Notes: generated from the letters alone by a model not told the origin. DNA of 5,027 nt from Thermoanaerobaculales bacterium (GCA_029938595.1 JAOZUP010000312.1:1-5027), one strand, 5' to 3'. Positions 1 through 5,027 are shown, counted from the stretch's first letter. Program-made: numbers and translations.

Positions 1-785
1 CCGCCCAGGAGCACCTCGCGACCGGCGCCCTGGTCTGTGGCCACCAAATCCCCGTCAACAGGCCGTGCGCCCTCGGCGACCACAACGATCGCGAAGCGGC
101 GGCCTCGCGCCTCGCGGTCCCTTATCTTGTCGCAGACGAACTCGATCTGGTACGGAATCTCCGGGATGAGCACGACGTCGGCCGTCGAGGAGACCCCGGC
201 GTGGAGGGCGATCCAGCCCGCGTAGCGGCCCATAACCTCGACTACGAAGACCCGCTCGTGGGCCTCGGCGGTCGAGTGGAGCCGGTCGATGGCTTCGGTC
301 GCAACCGTGACCGCAGTATCGAAACCAAAGGTCACGACGGTGCCGGAAAGGTCATTATCGATGGTCTTAGGCACGCCGACGATCGGCACGCCCTTCTCGA
401 CAAGGCGGCTGGCAATGCGCATCGAGCCGTCTCCGCCGATGGCGATGAGAGCGTCGATCTTGAGCCGGCGGAAGTTCTCCACCACCTCATCCGATCGATC
501 CACCAGCTTCAGCTCTTCACCCGGCAGTTGCACCGGATACTCGAAGGGGCTGTTGCGGTTGGTGGTGCCGAGTATGGTGCCGCCAAGGTGGGTGATCCCA
601 CGCACCGAGTCGCGATCGAGCTGGATGATCTTGGTGGTGTCGAAGAGCCCCTCATAGCCCTTGCGAATCCCAATCACCTCCCAGCCTCGCCGCAAGGAGG
701 AAAGGACAATGGAGCGGATCACCGCGTTGAGCCCGGGCGCGTCGCCTCCGCCGGTGTTGACGGCAATCCGTCGGATCTGCCCCAC
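1..785 (-). CDS. pfkA: 6-phosphofructokinase, group III (ATP/PPi 'mixed-substrate' clade); 3' end missing
   Basis: This gene encodes a cytoplasmic enzyme that phosphorylates fructose 6-phosphate to fructose 1,6-bisphosphate in glycolysis. The first 261 codons are present and the frame leaves the window at position 1. Relatives are about 340-370 aa, so roughly a quarter is missing. Visible motifs are the N-terminal nucleotide loop TGGGDAPGLNAVIR (residues 11-24), GGDGS (117-121), PKTIDND with the catalytic aspartates (139-145), FGFDTAV (153-159) and the substrate-binding VEVMGRYAGW (182-191). G120 matches E. coli Gly104, which is typical of ATP users. K140 matches Gly124, where Lys is typical of PPi enzymes. 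Gly plus Lys is the pattern I associate with group III enzymes such as the Streptomyces PFK, so the phosphoryl donor is uncertain. The GTG start at 785-783 is chosen because an AGGAGGT ribosome site lies 5 nt upstream and the protein begins immediately before the family's first beta strand. A terminator separates it from the upstream malate dehydrogenase gene, so it is probably transcribed alone. Confidence 0.95.
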   Translation of the reverse strand, partial: MGQIRRIAVNTGGGDAPGLNAVIRSIVLSSLRRGWEVIGIRKGYEGLFDTTKIIQLDRDSVRGITHLGGTILGTTNRNSPFEYPVQLPGEELKLVDRSDEVVENFRRLKIDALIAIGGDGSMRIASRLVEKGVPIVGVPKTIDNDLSGTVVTFGFDTAVTVATEAIDRLHSTAEAHERVFVVEVMGRYAGWIALHAGVSSTADVVLIPEIPYQIEFVCDKIRDREARGRRFAIVVVAEGARPVDGDLVATDQGAGREVLLG

Positions 786-790
786 CCCTG

Positions 791-797
791 ACCTCCT
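791..797 (-). promoter_or_regulatory. Ribosome binding site fixing the GTG start of the phosphofructokinase gene
   Basis: AGGAGGT on the minus strand, with 5 nt to the GTG at 785-783. This strong Shine-Dalgarno match decides the start in the absence of any nearby in-frame ATG. Confidence 0.85.
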
Positions 798-815
798 CTC
801 GATAGAACGCAGAGA

Positions 816-844
816 ATGTTAGCGCAACCGGCCCCTGACCACAA
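816..844 (-). promoter_or_regulatory. Possible sigma70-type promoter for the phosphofructokinase gene
   Basis: On the minus strand TTGTGG (844-839) and TAACAT (821-816) are separated by exactly 17 nt. They lie between the terminator of the preceding gene and the ribosome site of pfkA, where a promoter is expected. The -10 match is reasonable (TA...T retained) and the -35 begins with the TTG core. Short hexamers like these arise by chance, so this is a suggestion only. Confidence 0.35.
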
Positions 845-879
845 CGTTGAAGCGTTCGAGCGTTGTCACGTTCAAACAC

Positions 880-904
880 AAAAAACCCCCTGCGAGGCAG
901 GGGG
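880..904 (-). terminator. Rho-independent terminator downstream of malate dehydrogenase
   Basis: Read on the minus strand, CCCCCTGC pairs perfectly with GCAGGGGG across a 3-nt CTC loop. This 8-bp G+C-rich stem is followed immediately by six T residues. It starts about 25 nt after the malate dehydrogenase stop codon. The T tract is on the minus-strand side only, so it terminates mdh transcription and insulates the phosphofructokinase gene. Confidence 0.93.
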
Positions 905-928
905 CGGTTGGAATCAAAGTGGAAACTA

Positions 929-1939
929 TCAGAGATTGCCGAGCATATCGTCGACCTCGCCACAGGTCTTGCTGACGGCCTTGATCGAGTTGGCGAAGGC
1001 CTCCTTCTCCACGTCGGTCAAGTCGATCTCGATAACCCCTTCGACGCCGTTGGCGCCGAGGATGGCCGGCACGCCGACAAAGAGACCATCAACTCCGTAC
1101 TCACCCTCGAGCTTGGCACAGACCGGAATGATCTTGCGCTTGTCGAAGATGATCGCTTCGGCCATCTCCAGAGCGGCCCAGGCCGGCGACACAAAGGCGG
1201 AACCGAAACCGAGGAGGCCAACCACCTCACCGCCGGCCTTGCGGGTGCGGGCCTCGATGGCTGACAGGGTTTCCTCGTCGAGGAACTTGGTGACCGGTAC
1301 ACCACCGATGAGGCAACTCGATCGCACCGGCACCATGGTGTCGCCATGGCCTCCAAGCACGATCGCACTGACGCTCTCGACCGATACGTTGGCGGCCTCG
1401 GCCACGAAGTAACAGTAGCGCCCGGAGTCGAGCTGTCCGGCCATTCCCACGAGCTTGTTCTTGGGGGGGGCCAGCGCCTTGTCGAGGGTGTAGACGATGG
1501 CATCCAGGGGGTTGGCGACCGAGATGACAATAGCGTTCGGGCACTGCTCCTTGATCCCCTTCGCCACCTCTTTGGTGACCTTGAGGTTGATGGTCAGCAA
1601 CTCCTCACGGGTTGGGAACGAGCCGTCCGGGCGGGCCTTCCGGGGCACACCGGCGGTGTTGATGACGAGGTCGGCGCCCGCCAGCGCCGAGTAGTCCTTC
1701 GAACCCACACAGCGCACGTCGGAGCGGATGGTCGGCAGCCCCTCCGAGATGTCCAGACACTTGCCCTTGGCAACCGACTGTTTTTTGGCAACCTCCTGCC
1801 GCTCCGGTGGATCATCCGGGTTGACGAAGGGCGCCGGGTCCGTCAGGCCAATCTCGCGAGCCAGCCGCCGTTCGGCAATTTCGTGGGCCAGTACCCCGCC
1901 GATATACCCGCCGCCGATGAGACCGATTTTTTTGAGCAT
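929..1939 (-). CDS. mdh: Malate dehydrogenase (LDH/MDH superfamily) with two loop insertions
   Basis: The predicted product is a 336-aa cytoplasmic enzyme interconverting malate and oxaloacetate with NAD. The Rossmann glycine motif is present as GGGYIGG (residues 9-15). Asp34 ends the second beta strand, which favours NAD over NADP. TAGVPRK (95-101) supplies Arg100 at the position that is Gln in lactate dehydrogenases, the usual marker of malate specificity. Arg111, Asp171, Arg174 and His198 (in GGHGDTMVP) complete the active site, and VANPLDAIVY (141-150) is the conserved central segment. Two stretches are longer than in ordinary bacterial MDH: about 17 extra residues after Asp34, rich in Pro, Asp and charged residues, and about 5 extra residues in the mobile active-site loop (100-111). 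Family members are usually 310-320 aa. The ATG at 1939 is preferred because AGGAGG lies 6 nt upstream; an in-frame GTG sits directly before it, and a longer form from 1984 would add 15 non-homologous residues. A hairpin terminator follows the stop. The exact physiological substrate is inferred, not proven. Confidence 0.93.
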   Translation of the reverse strand: MLKKIGLIGGGYIGGVLAHEIAERRLAREIGLTDPAPFVNPDDPPERQEVAKKQSVAKGKCLDISEGLPTIRSDVRCVGSKDYSALAGADLVINTAGVPRKARPDGSFPTREELLTINLKVTKEVAKGIKEQCPNAIVISVANPLDAIVYTLDKALAPPKNKLVGMAGQLDSGRYCYFVAEAANVSVESVSAIVLGGHGDTMVPVRSSCLIGGVPVTKFLDEETLSAIEARTRKAGGEVVGLLGFGSAFVSPAWAALEMAEAIIFDKRKIIPVCAKLEGEYGVDGLFVGVPAILGANGVEGVIEIDLTDVEKEAFANSIKAVSKTCGEVDDMLGNL

Positions 1940-1945
1940 CACGAT

Positions 1946-1951
1946 CCTCCT
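1946..1951 (-). promoter_or_regulatory. Ribosome binding site deciding the malate dehydrogenase start
   Basis: AGGAGG (within AAAGGAGG) on the minus strand, 6 nt before the ATG at 1939-1937. An in-frame GTG at 1942-1940 is only 3 nt away and is less well spaced. The more distant ATG at 1984 would place this site inside the coding region, which argues against it. Confidence 0.85.
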
Positions 1952-2054
1952 TTGTTGCCGCCACCGACCTGCGTGAGCCTCCATCGCTCATCGCATGCCG
2001 GGCGTGTGAAAAAATGCACGAGTCAAACGCGCGGGAGGAAGAATACCACCTCAG

Positions 2055-2067
2055 CCACAGGTTGTGG
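2055..2067. repeat. Short palindrome CCACA-GGT-TGTGG upstream of mdh
   Basis: Perfect 5-bp arms around a 3-nt centre, about 115 nt before the mdh start codon. It could be an operator half-site pair or a small hairpin, but arms this short occur by chance. Confidence 0.35.
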
Positions 2068-2084
2068 AGGAGAAATCCGCCGCC

Positions 2085-2098
2085 TGAGAACATTCTCA
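2085..2098. repeat. Palindrome TGAGAA-CA-TTCTCA upstream of mdh, possible operator
   Basis: Perfect 6-bp inverted repeat with a 2-nt centre, located between the hexamer hairpin and the mdh start (about 145 nt before the ATG). The dyad size suits a homodimeric repressor or activator. I do not recognise the motif as that of a named regulator. Confidence 0.4.
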
Positions 2099-2113
2099 AA
2101 TGGGCAAGTCTGT

Positions 2114-2149
2114 TCGCTATCGCTATCGCTATCGCTATCGGAATCGATG
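2114..2149. repeat. Left arm of inverted CGATNN hexamer array (tandem TCGCTA)
   Basis: Four perfect tandem copies of TCGCTA (2114-2137) are followed by diverged units TCGGAA and TCGATG. Read on the minus strand this is a run of CGATAG units preceded by CGATTC, the same family as the right arm in opposite orientation. Confidence 0.9.
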
Positions 2150-2210
2150 TACCCTGCGGCTTCTCGGTTGTTCGATATCAGAAGTCCGATAGCGATAGCG
2201 ATTGCGATAC
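2117..2210 (-). repeat. Long imperfect hairpin formed by the two hexamer arrays
   Basis: Bases 2117-2142 pair with 2185-2210 at 24 of 26 positions (mismatches at 2203 and 2210), enclosing a 42-nt loop. Because the units repeat, the arms can also pair in shifted registers. In the oleCD transcript this structure would begin about 10 nt after the oleD stop. It could protect the mRNA 3' end or weaken read-through into mdh. It lacks a T tract, so it is not a classical terminator. Confidence 0.7.
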
Positions 2211-2220
2211 CGATAGCGAT
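2187..2220. repeat. Right arm of inverted CGATNN hexamer array (tandem CGATAG)
   Basis: Five hexamers plus a CGAT remainder on the plus strand: CGATAG, CGATAG, CGATTG, CGATAC, CGATAG. The CGAT core is invariant and only positions 5-6 vary. The array ends exactly at the first base of the oleD stop triplet (2220-2222), so it begins immediately after the gene. Confidence 0.9.
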
Positions 2221-3212
2221 CAACCCGACGTTTCAAACCACGCCTGCAGGCGGGAAAGACCCTCCTCGATCGACACCTTCGGCTCGTACCCGAGATCGCG
2301 CCGAGCCGCCGAGATGTCGAACCAATGAGGGGTGCCGAAATTGCGCGCGATAAATGGGGTCATCCGCGGCCCCGTCTTTGACGGGAAGAAGCGCTGTCCG
2401 GCCTCGAAGAGAGCGCCCGCGACGAGGGCTAGTCGCATAGGAACACTGCGGTCCTCGGGCGGCAGCCCTCCCGCCTCGAGGATGCCGTTGACGATCTTCT
2501 TGAGCGGCCATGGGTCGCCATTGGAGATGAAGTAGGCCTTGCCGGCGCAGGCGGCGTCCGGTTCGAGGTGGTCAGCGGCCAGGATATGGGCATCGGCCGC
2601 GTTGTCGATGTAGACCGTGTCAACGAGATTCGAACCATCTCCGACAAATCGCAGCTCCCCGGCTCGCGCGCGAGAGAGGAGCTGGGGCACGAGGTTGGTG
2701 TCCCCGGGGCCCCAGATCAAATGCGGTCTCAGGGCAACCGTGGCGAGGTCGGGTCCGTTGGCCGCTAACACCGCCATCTCGGCCATCGCCTTGGTCTTCG
2801 GGTAGGCTGCCCCGTAGTGGTCGGGGTAGGGGACAGACTCGTTCACCCCCTCGAGACCGTCGCGGCTGTGGACCACGCTGGGCGAGCTCGTGAACACCAG
2901 TCGGTGGACTCCGTACCGACGCATCGCGGCCAGCACGTTCTCGGTGCCAATCACGTTGGTACGGTGGAAGGGCTCGATCGGCCCCCACATCTCGACCCGT
3001 GCGGCAACGTGAAACACGATGTCGCACTCCGCCACTGCGTGGTCAACGACCGCGGAATCGGCAATATCACCGCGGATCTGTTCGACTCCGAGCGCCTCGA
3101 GGCCCTCGTAGCTTCCCCGCTGAAGGGCTCGGACTGTCCAGCCCCGGTCAACCAGCCGCCGCACGATGGCGCCGCCGAGAAACCCGCCCCCGCCGGTGAC
3201 CAGAGCCCTCAT
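2220..3212 (-). CDS. oleD: OleD-type 2-alkyl-3-ketoacid reductase (extended SDR, 3beta-HSD-like)
   Basis: A 330-aa NAD(P)-dependent reductase. In the Ole pathway OleD reduces the 2-alkyl-3-ketoacid made by OleA to the 2-alkyl-3-hydroxyacid that OleC uses. The Rossmann motif TGGGGFLG lies at residues 6-13, and Arg32 after the second beta strand (ALQRG) favours NADPH. GDI (48-50) and HVAARVEMWG (68-77) are typical extended-SDR segments. The catalytic set is the Ser pair near 109-110 (FTSSPSVV) with Tyr137 and Lys141 in YPKTK; LRPHLIWGPGD (161-171) follows. The C-terminal part, with DTVYIDNAADAH and DLGYEP, is full length for the 3beta-hydroxysteroid dehydrogenase-like family. The ATG at 3212 is chosen because the protein then begins right at the first beta strand; upstream sequence in this frame belongs to oleC. 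The start overlaps the oleC stop by 4 nt and lacks an obvious ribosome site, so translation is probably coupled. Assignment to OleD rather than another sterol- or sugar-type SDR rests largely on the oleC neighbour. Confidence 0.88.
   Translation of the reverse strand: MRALVTGGGGFLGGAIVRRLVDRGWTVRALQRGSYEGLEALGVEQIRGDIADSAVVDHAVAECDIVFHVAARVEMWGPIEPFHRTNVIGTENVLAAMRRYGVHRLVFTSSPSVVHSRDGLEGVNESVPYPDHYGAAYPKTKAMAEMAVLAANGPDLATVALRPHLIWGPGDTNLVPQLLSRARAGELRFVGDGSNLVDTVYIDNAADAHILAADHLEPDAACAGKAYFISNGDPWPLKKIVNGILEAGGLPPEDRSVPMRLALVAGALFEAGQRFFPSKTGPRMTPFIARNFGTPHWFDISAARRDLGYEPKVSIEEGLSRLQAWFETSG
3209..3212 (-). promoter_or_regulatory. ATGA stop/start overlap coupling oleC and oleD
   Basis: On the minus strand ATGA contains both the oleD ATG and the oleC TGA. 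No strong Shine-Dalgarno sequence precedes it, which suggests that ribosomes finishing oleC reinitiate on oleD and keep the two enzymes in fixed ratio. Confidence 0.85.
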
Positions 3213-4849
3213 TTGGTTATCCGAGGAGCAGCCCACGAAGCAAGCGCGGTACGGCCGATCTTGGCGTTGTGCCGGATGTCGACCGGAAAACCCGGATGAA
3301 AGAGCACAGTGCGGATGGTCTTCGTGTGCTCGAATCCGCCACCGAGCGCTAGCAGCTCCCTCCGAATGCGCACCTTCTCGGAGGCACCCACGCCCGGTTC
3401 GAGCTCGACGCACAGCACCGGGCACTGTGCGCCCACCGCGCCCACGCCCACCAAGGCCGTCCGATAGACGTCCGGGTGGGTGTTGAAAACCGACTCGCAC
3501 GGCACGGTGTAGAGCGTGCCATCAGAACTCAGGACGCGGTGGGTCTTGCGCCCGCAGAACCACAACCGTCCCCGATCATCGAGGTATCCGAGGTCACCCA
3601 TACGGTGGCGGATGGCCTCTCCTTCCTTGATCTTCGCCAGCCGGTCGTGGGCGGGCGCGTTGTAGTATGCGCGGCTGACCTGCGGTCCCTTGACCACGAT
3701 CTCACCCACCTCGCCGTCTTCGACCTTCAAGTCCTCTCTCCATGACGAGATCGATTCGTCGTCGATACGAATCACCGCAGCCTCGATGGAATCGACCGGG
3801 CGTCCGACGCAGGTGCCGGCGCCGCGGTCGGTAGCGTGCCGCGTTTCCGACAGGATCTCGTGACTCGAGATCGTGGCCACGGGCAACGACTCGGTCGCCC
3901 CGTAGGGCGTGTGGATAGCAGCGTCCCCGGTGAGCATGGCCTGAAAGCGTTCGATCACCTTCGGCGAAACCGGCGCACCGGCCGAGATCACCCGCCGCAG
4001 CGACGGCAGCTTGACGCCGTGCTCCTCGCCCCACCGTCCGACGGTGTCGAGCAGGGCCGGCGACCCGAACATCGTCGTCACTCCGTACTCCTCGATCGGA
4101 CCGATGATTTTTCGCGGATCGACCTTCGCCGGACGGGTCGGATCCATGTCCGGTACGACCGTGGTCATTCCCAGCGCTGGATCGAAGAGGGCAAAGAGAG
4201 GAAAGGTCGGCAGATTGACCTCACCCGGTTCGATCCCATATGCGTCGCGAATGGCGTTCACCTGGGCGATGAAGTTGCCGTGCTTGTAGATCACGCCTTT
4301 GGGCGGTCCGGTACTGCCCGATGTAAAGACGAGGGCCGCCGTGTCGTCGGCGGAGGCGGGTGGAAATCCGCTTGACGGAAGCGACGCCCCCTGCCTCTCC
4401 ACCTGCGCGAGCGTGTGACCGCCCCAGAAGAGCCGCGGCCCCGCGGTGACCGTGGTCCGCACGGTCGCCCTCCCCCACCCCAGGATGACCCGTGCCGCGT
4501 GCGCCTTCGGGACCCCGATAAAGGCCTCGGGCTCCGCATTCCCGAGACACGCCTTGAGGTGCTTCAGACCGATGCCGGGATCCACCAAGACCGGAACCGC
4601 GCCGGTCTTGAAGAGCGCGAAGACCAGCGCGAAGAGATCGAGCCCCGGCGGCACCATGAGCACCACGCGAACGCCGCGGGTGATGCCAATCTCTTCGAGG
4701 CCGTGGGCAATGGCGCTCGATCGCTCATCGAGTTGGTGGTAGGTGAGCCGACCCCCGCGCCGCCCCCACGGGCAGATGATGGCCGCAGCGTCCGGCTGCC
4801 GAGCCGCCATTTCGGGCAGGAAATCAGCGATGTTGGCCTTCTCGGTCAT
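3209..4849 (-). CDS. oleC: OleC-type beta-lactone synthetase (ANL adenylate-forming enzyme)
   Basis: A 546-aa member of the acyl-CoA ligase/ANL superfamily. OleC enzymes use ATP to adenylate a 2-alkyl-3-hydroxyacid and close it to a beta-lactone, rather than making a CoA thioester. The P-loop TSGSTGPPKG is at residues 176-185. FALFDPALGM (219-228) and PDMDPTRPAKVDP (233-245) are the segments I associate with OleC rather than with ordinary fatty acyl-CoA ligases. TPYGATES (314-321) is the A5 motif. Asp419 in HRMGDLGYLDDRG and Arg434 in FCGRKTHRV bind the ribose and start the mobile C-terminal domain, and Lys530 in HNAKIGR is the A10 lysine. Length is normal for stand-alone OleC, and there is no OleB fusion as found in actinobacteria. 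The ATG at 4849 gives the usual NIADFLPEMAARQPDA beginning. The ribosome site is weak (a G-rich stretch about 13 nt upstream). No clear promoter is seen. Being first in the oleC-oleD pair supports the function. Older annotations would call it a fatty-acid-CoA ligase. Confidence 0.92.
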   Translation of the reverse strand: MTEKANIADFLPEMAARQPDAAAIICPWGRRGGRLTYHQLDERSSAIAHGLEEIGITRGVRVVLMVPPGLDLFALVFALFKTGAVPVLVDPGIGLKHLKACLGNAEPEAFIGVPKAHAARVILGWGRATVRTTVTAGPRLFWGGHTLAQVERQGASLPSSGFPPASADDTAALVFTSGSTGPPKGVIYKHGNFIAQVNAIRDAYGIEPGEVNLPTFPLFALFDPALGMTTVVPDMDPTRPAKVDPRKIIGPIEEYGVTTMFGSPALLDTVGRWGEEHGVKLPSLRRVISAGAPVSPKVIERFQAMLTGDAAIHTPYGATESLPVATISSHEILSETRHATDRGAGTCVGRPVDSIEAAVIRIDDESISSWREDLKVEDGEVGEIVVKGPQVSRAYYNAPAHDRLAKIKEGEAIRHRMGDLGYLDDRGRLWFCGRKTHRVLSSDGTLYTVPCESVFNTHPDVYRTALVGVGAVGAQCPVLCVELEPGVGASEKVRIRRELLALGGGFEHTKTIRTVLFHPGFPVDIRHNAKIGRTALASWAAPRITK

Positions 4850-4907
4850 AAGCCAACCAGCCCCGGGACTGAAAAACCACGACGAACTGGAAAAACAGAG
4901 GAACACA

Positions 4908-4942
4908 ACGCAGAGACGCAGAGACGCAGAGACGCAGAGACG
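4908..4942. repeat. Tandem repeat of ACGCAGAG, 4 copies
   Basis: Four perfect contiguous copies of the 8-nt unit ACGCAGAG (4908-4939), followed by the first three bases of a fifth. It lies about 60 nt upstream of the oleC start codon. Confidence 0.95.
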
Positions 4943-4962
4943 TCCGCTCTCCCACATCGCAA

Positions 4963-4986
4963 ACACGAAGACACAAAGACACAAAG
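4963..4986. repeat. Tandem repeat of ACACRAAG, 3 copies
   Basis: ACACGAAG followed by two perfect copies of ACACAAAG. The unit length matches the neighbouring ACGCAGAG array, and the sequence differs from it only by purine transitions (common form ACRCARAG). Confidence 0.9.
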
Positions 4987-5010
4987 GCCGCACGCTCGCG
5001 CAAGAAAACC

Positions 5011-5027
5011 GCAGATCACGCAGATGG
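5011..5027. repeat. Short direct repeat GCAGATCAC/GCAGATGG at window edge
   Basis: Two copies of GCAGAT 9 nt apart, each preceded by C (CGCAGAT). The array may continue beyond the window. Its core resembles the ACGCAGAG unit nearby. Confidence 0.6.

Larger units (their letters stand above)
1940..2219. other. Intergenic region between oleD and mdh
   Basis: This 280-nt stretch has no convincing gene. It holds, from oleD towards mdh, the inverted CGATNN hexamer arrays (2220-2117), a TGAGAA-CA-TTCTCA palindrome (2098-2085), a CCACA-N3-TGTGG palindrome (2067-2055), and the mdh ribosome site. The mdh promoter must lie here if mdh is independently transcribed. A TTGACT hexamer stands on the minus strand at about 2025-2020, but I find no good -10 box at 16-18 nt from it. 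No oleD terminator with a T tract is visible. Confidence 0.6.
4850..5027. other. Repeat-bearing non-coding region upstream of oleC
   Basis: No gene is recognisable in these 178 nt. The frame of oleC stays open upstream to 4993, but the extension is low-complexity (CVFVF, SASLRLCV, SSSS) and encoded by tandem repeats, so it is not believed. Three small tandem arrays occupy 4908-5027. The 58 nt next to oleC (4850-4907) show neither a good sigma70 promoter nor a strong ribosome site. Confidence 0.6.

Noticed and set aside
201..791. Plus-strand open frame of 196 codons opposite the phosphofructokinase gene
   Set aside because: The minus strand in this interval encodes an unmistakable phosphofructokinase with all its motifs in order. 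The antisense frame is a shadow.
2005..2020. CRP-like site TGTGA-N6-GCACG upstream of mdh
   Set aside because: Only one half matches the TGTGA/TCACA consensus, the spacer is an A-run, and nothing else indicates a CRP-type regulator.
2023..2223. Minus-strand reading frame starting with TTG over the oleD stop, giving IAIAIAI and DSDSDSDS runs
   Set aside because: The repetitive peptide is simply the translation of the inverted CGATNN hexamers (a multiple of three keeps the frame open). It has no ribosome site of its own and no family resemblance. The plus-strand frame at 2014-2328 shows the same artefact.
1346..2353. Long plus-strand open frame of 335 codons opposite mdh
   Set aside because: It runs antisense through mdh, then through the hexamer repeats and into the oleD 3' end. 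Its translation has no recognisable domain, and the minus-strand frames give clear conserved enzymes. Long antisense frames are expected in G+C-rich DNA.
3213..3500. N-terminal extension of the oleD frame by 96 codons
   Set aside because: The extension lies wholly within the oleC coding region in another frame and is Arg/Gly-rich without homology. The Rossmann motif begins right after the internal ATG at 3212.
4850..4993. N-terminal extension of oleC by 48 codons, resembling a hydrophobic signal segment
   Set aside because: The Leu/Cys/Val/Phe-rich sequence is produced by translating the 8-nt tandem arrays. OleC proteins are cytoplasmic and begin at about the chosen ATG.
4908..5027. CRISPR array
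   Set aside because: The repeats are contiguous 8-9 nt units without unique spacers of 25-40 nt, and no cas genes are present.

Overview
The window looks like a G+C-rich bacterial chromosome segment. It holds four protein-coding genes, all on the minus strand, so transcription runs from high to low coordinates. The phylum cannot be fixed from the sequence. Stand-alone OleC and OleD, a Streptomyces-type (group III) phosphofructokinase and short-period intergenic repeats would fit several high-G+C environmental lineages (for example Acidobacteriota, Myxococcota or former Deltaproteobacteria). That placement is a guess.

Layout in transcription order: (a) 5027-4850 is a short non-coding stretch with three small tandem arrays built on related 8-9 nt units. 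(b) 4849-3209 is oleC, an ANL-superfamily adenylate-forming enzyme with the sequence hallmarks of the beta-lactone synthetase of long-chain olefin biosynthesis. (c) 3212-2220 is oleD, an extended short-chain dehydrogenase/reductase whose ATG overlaps the oleC stop in an ATGA junction. (d) 2219-1940 is a 280-nt intergenic stretch with two inverted arrays of a CGATNN hexamer, which could fold into a long hairpin just after the oleD stop, plus smaller palindromes. (e) 1939-929 is a malate dehydrogenase with two unusual insertions. (f) 904-880 is a textbook Rho-independent terminator. (g) 785-1 is the first 261 codons of a 6-phosphofructokinase that runs off the window.

OleC and OleD are consecutive-pathway enzymes. 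In the characterised Ole pathway OleA condenses two fatty acyl-CoAs head to head, OleD reduces the resulting 2-alkyl-3-ketoacid with NADPH, OleC uses ATP to close the 2-alkyl-3-hydroxyacid into a beta-lactone, and OleB decarboxylates the lactone to a cis-olefin. Neither oleA nor oleB is inside this window. They may lie upstream (above 5027) or elsewhere. The two downstream genes are central carbon metabolism (TCA cycle and glycolysis) and appear to be separate transcription units.

I do not see a wholly new system. The points most worth a second look are the oleCD pair lying between two different repeat tracts, the inverted CGATNN hexamer arrays, the loop insertions in malate dehydrogenase, and the mixed ATP/PPi signature in the phosphofructokinase.
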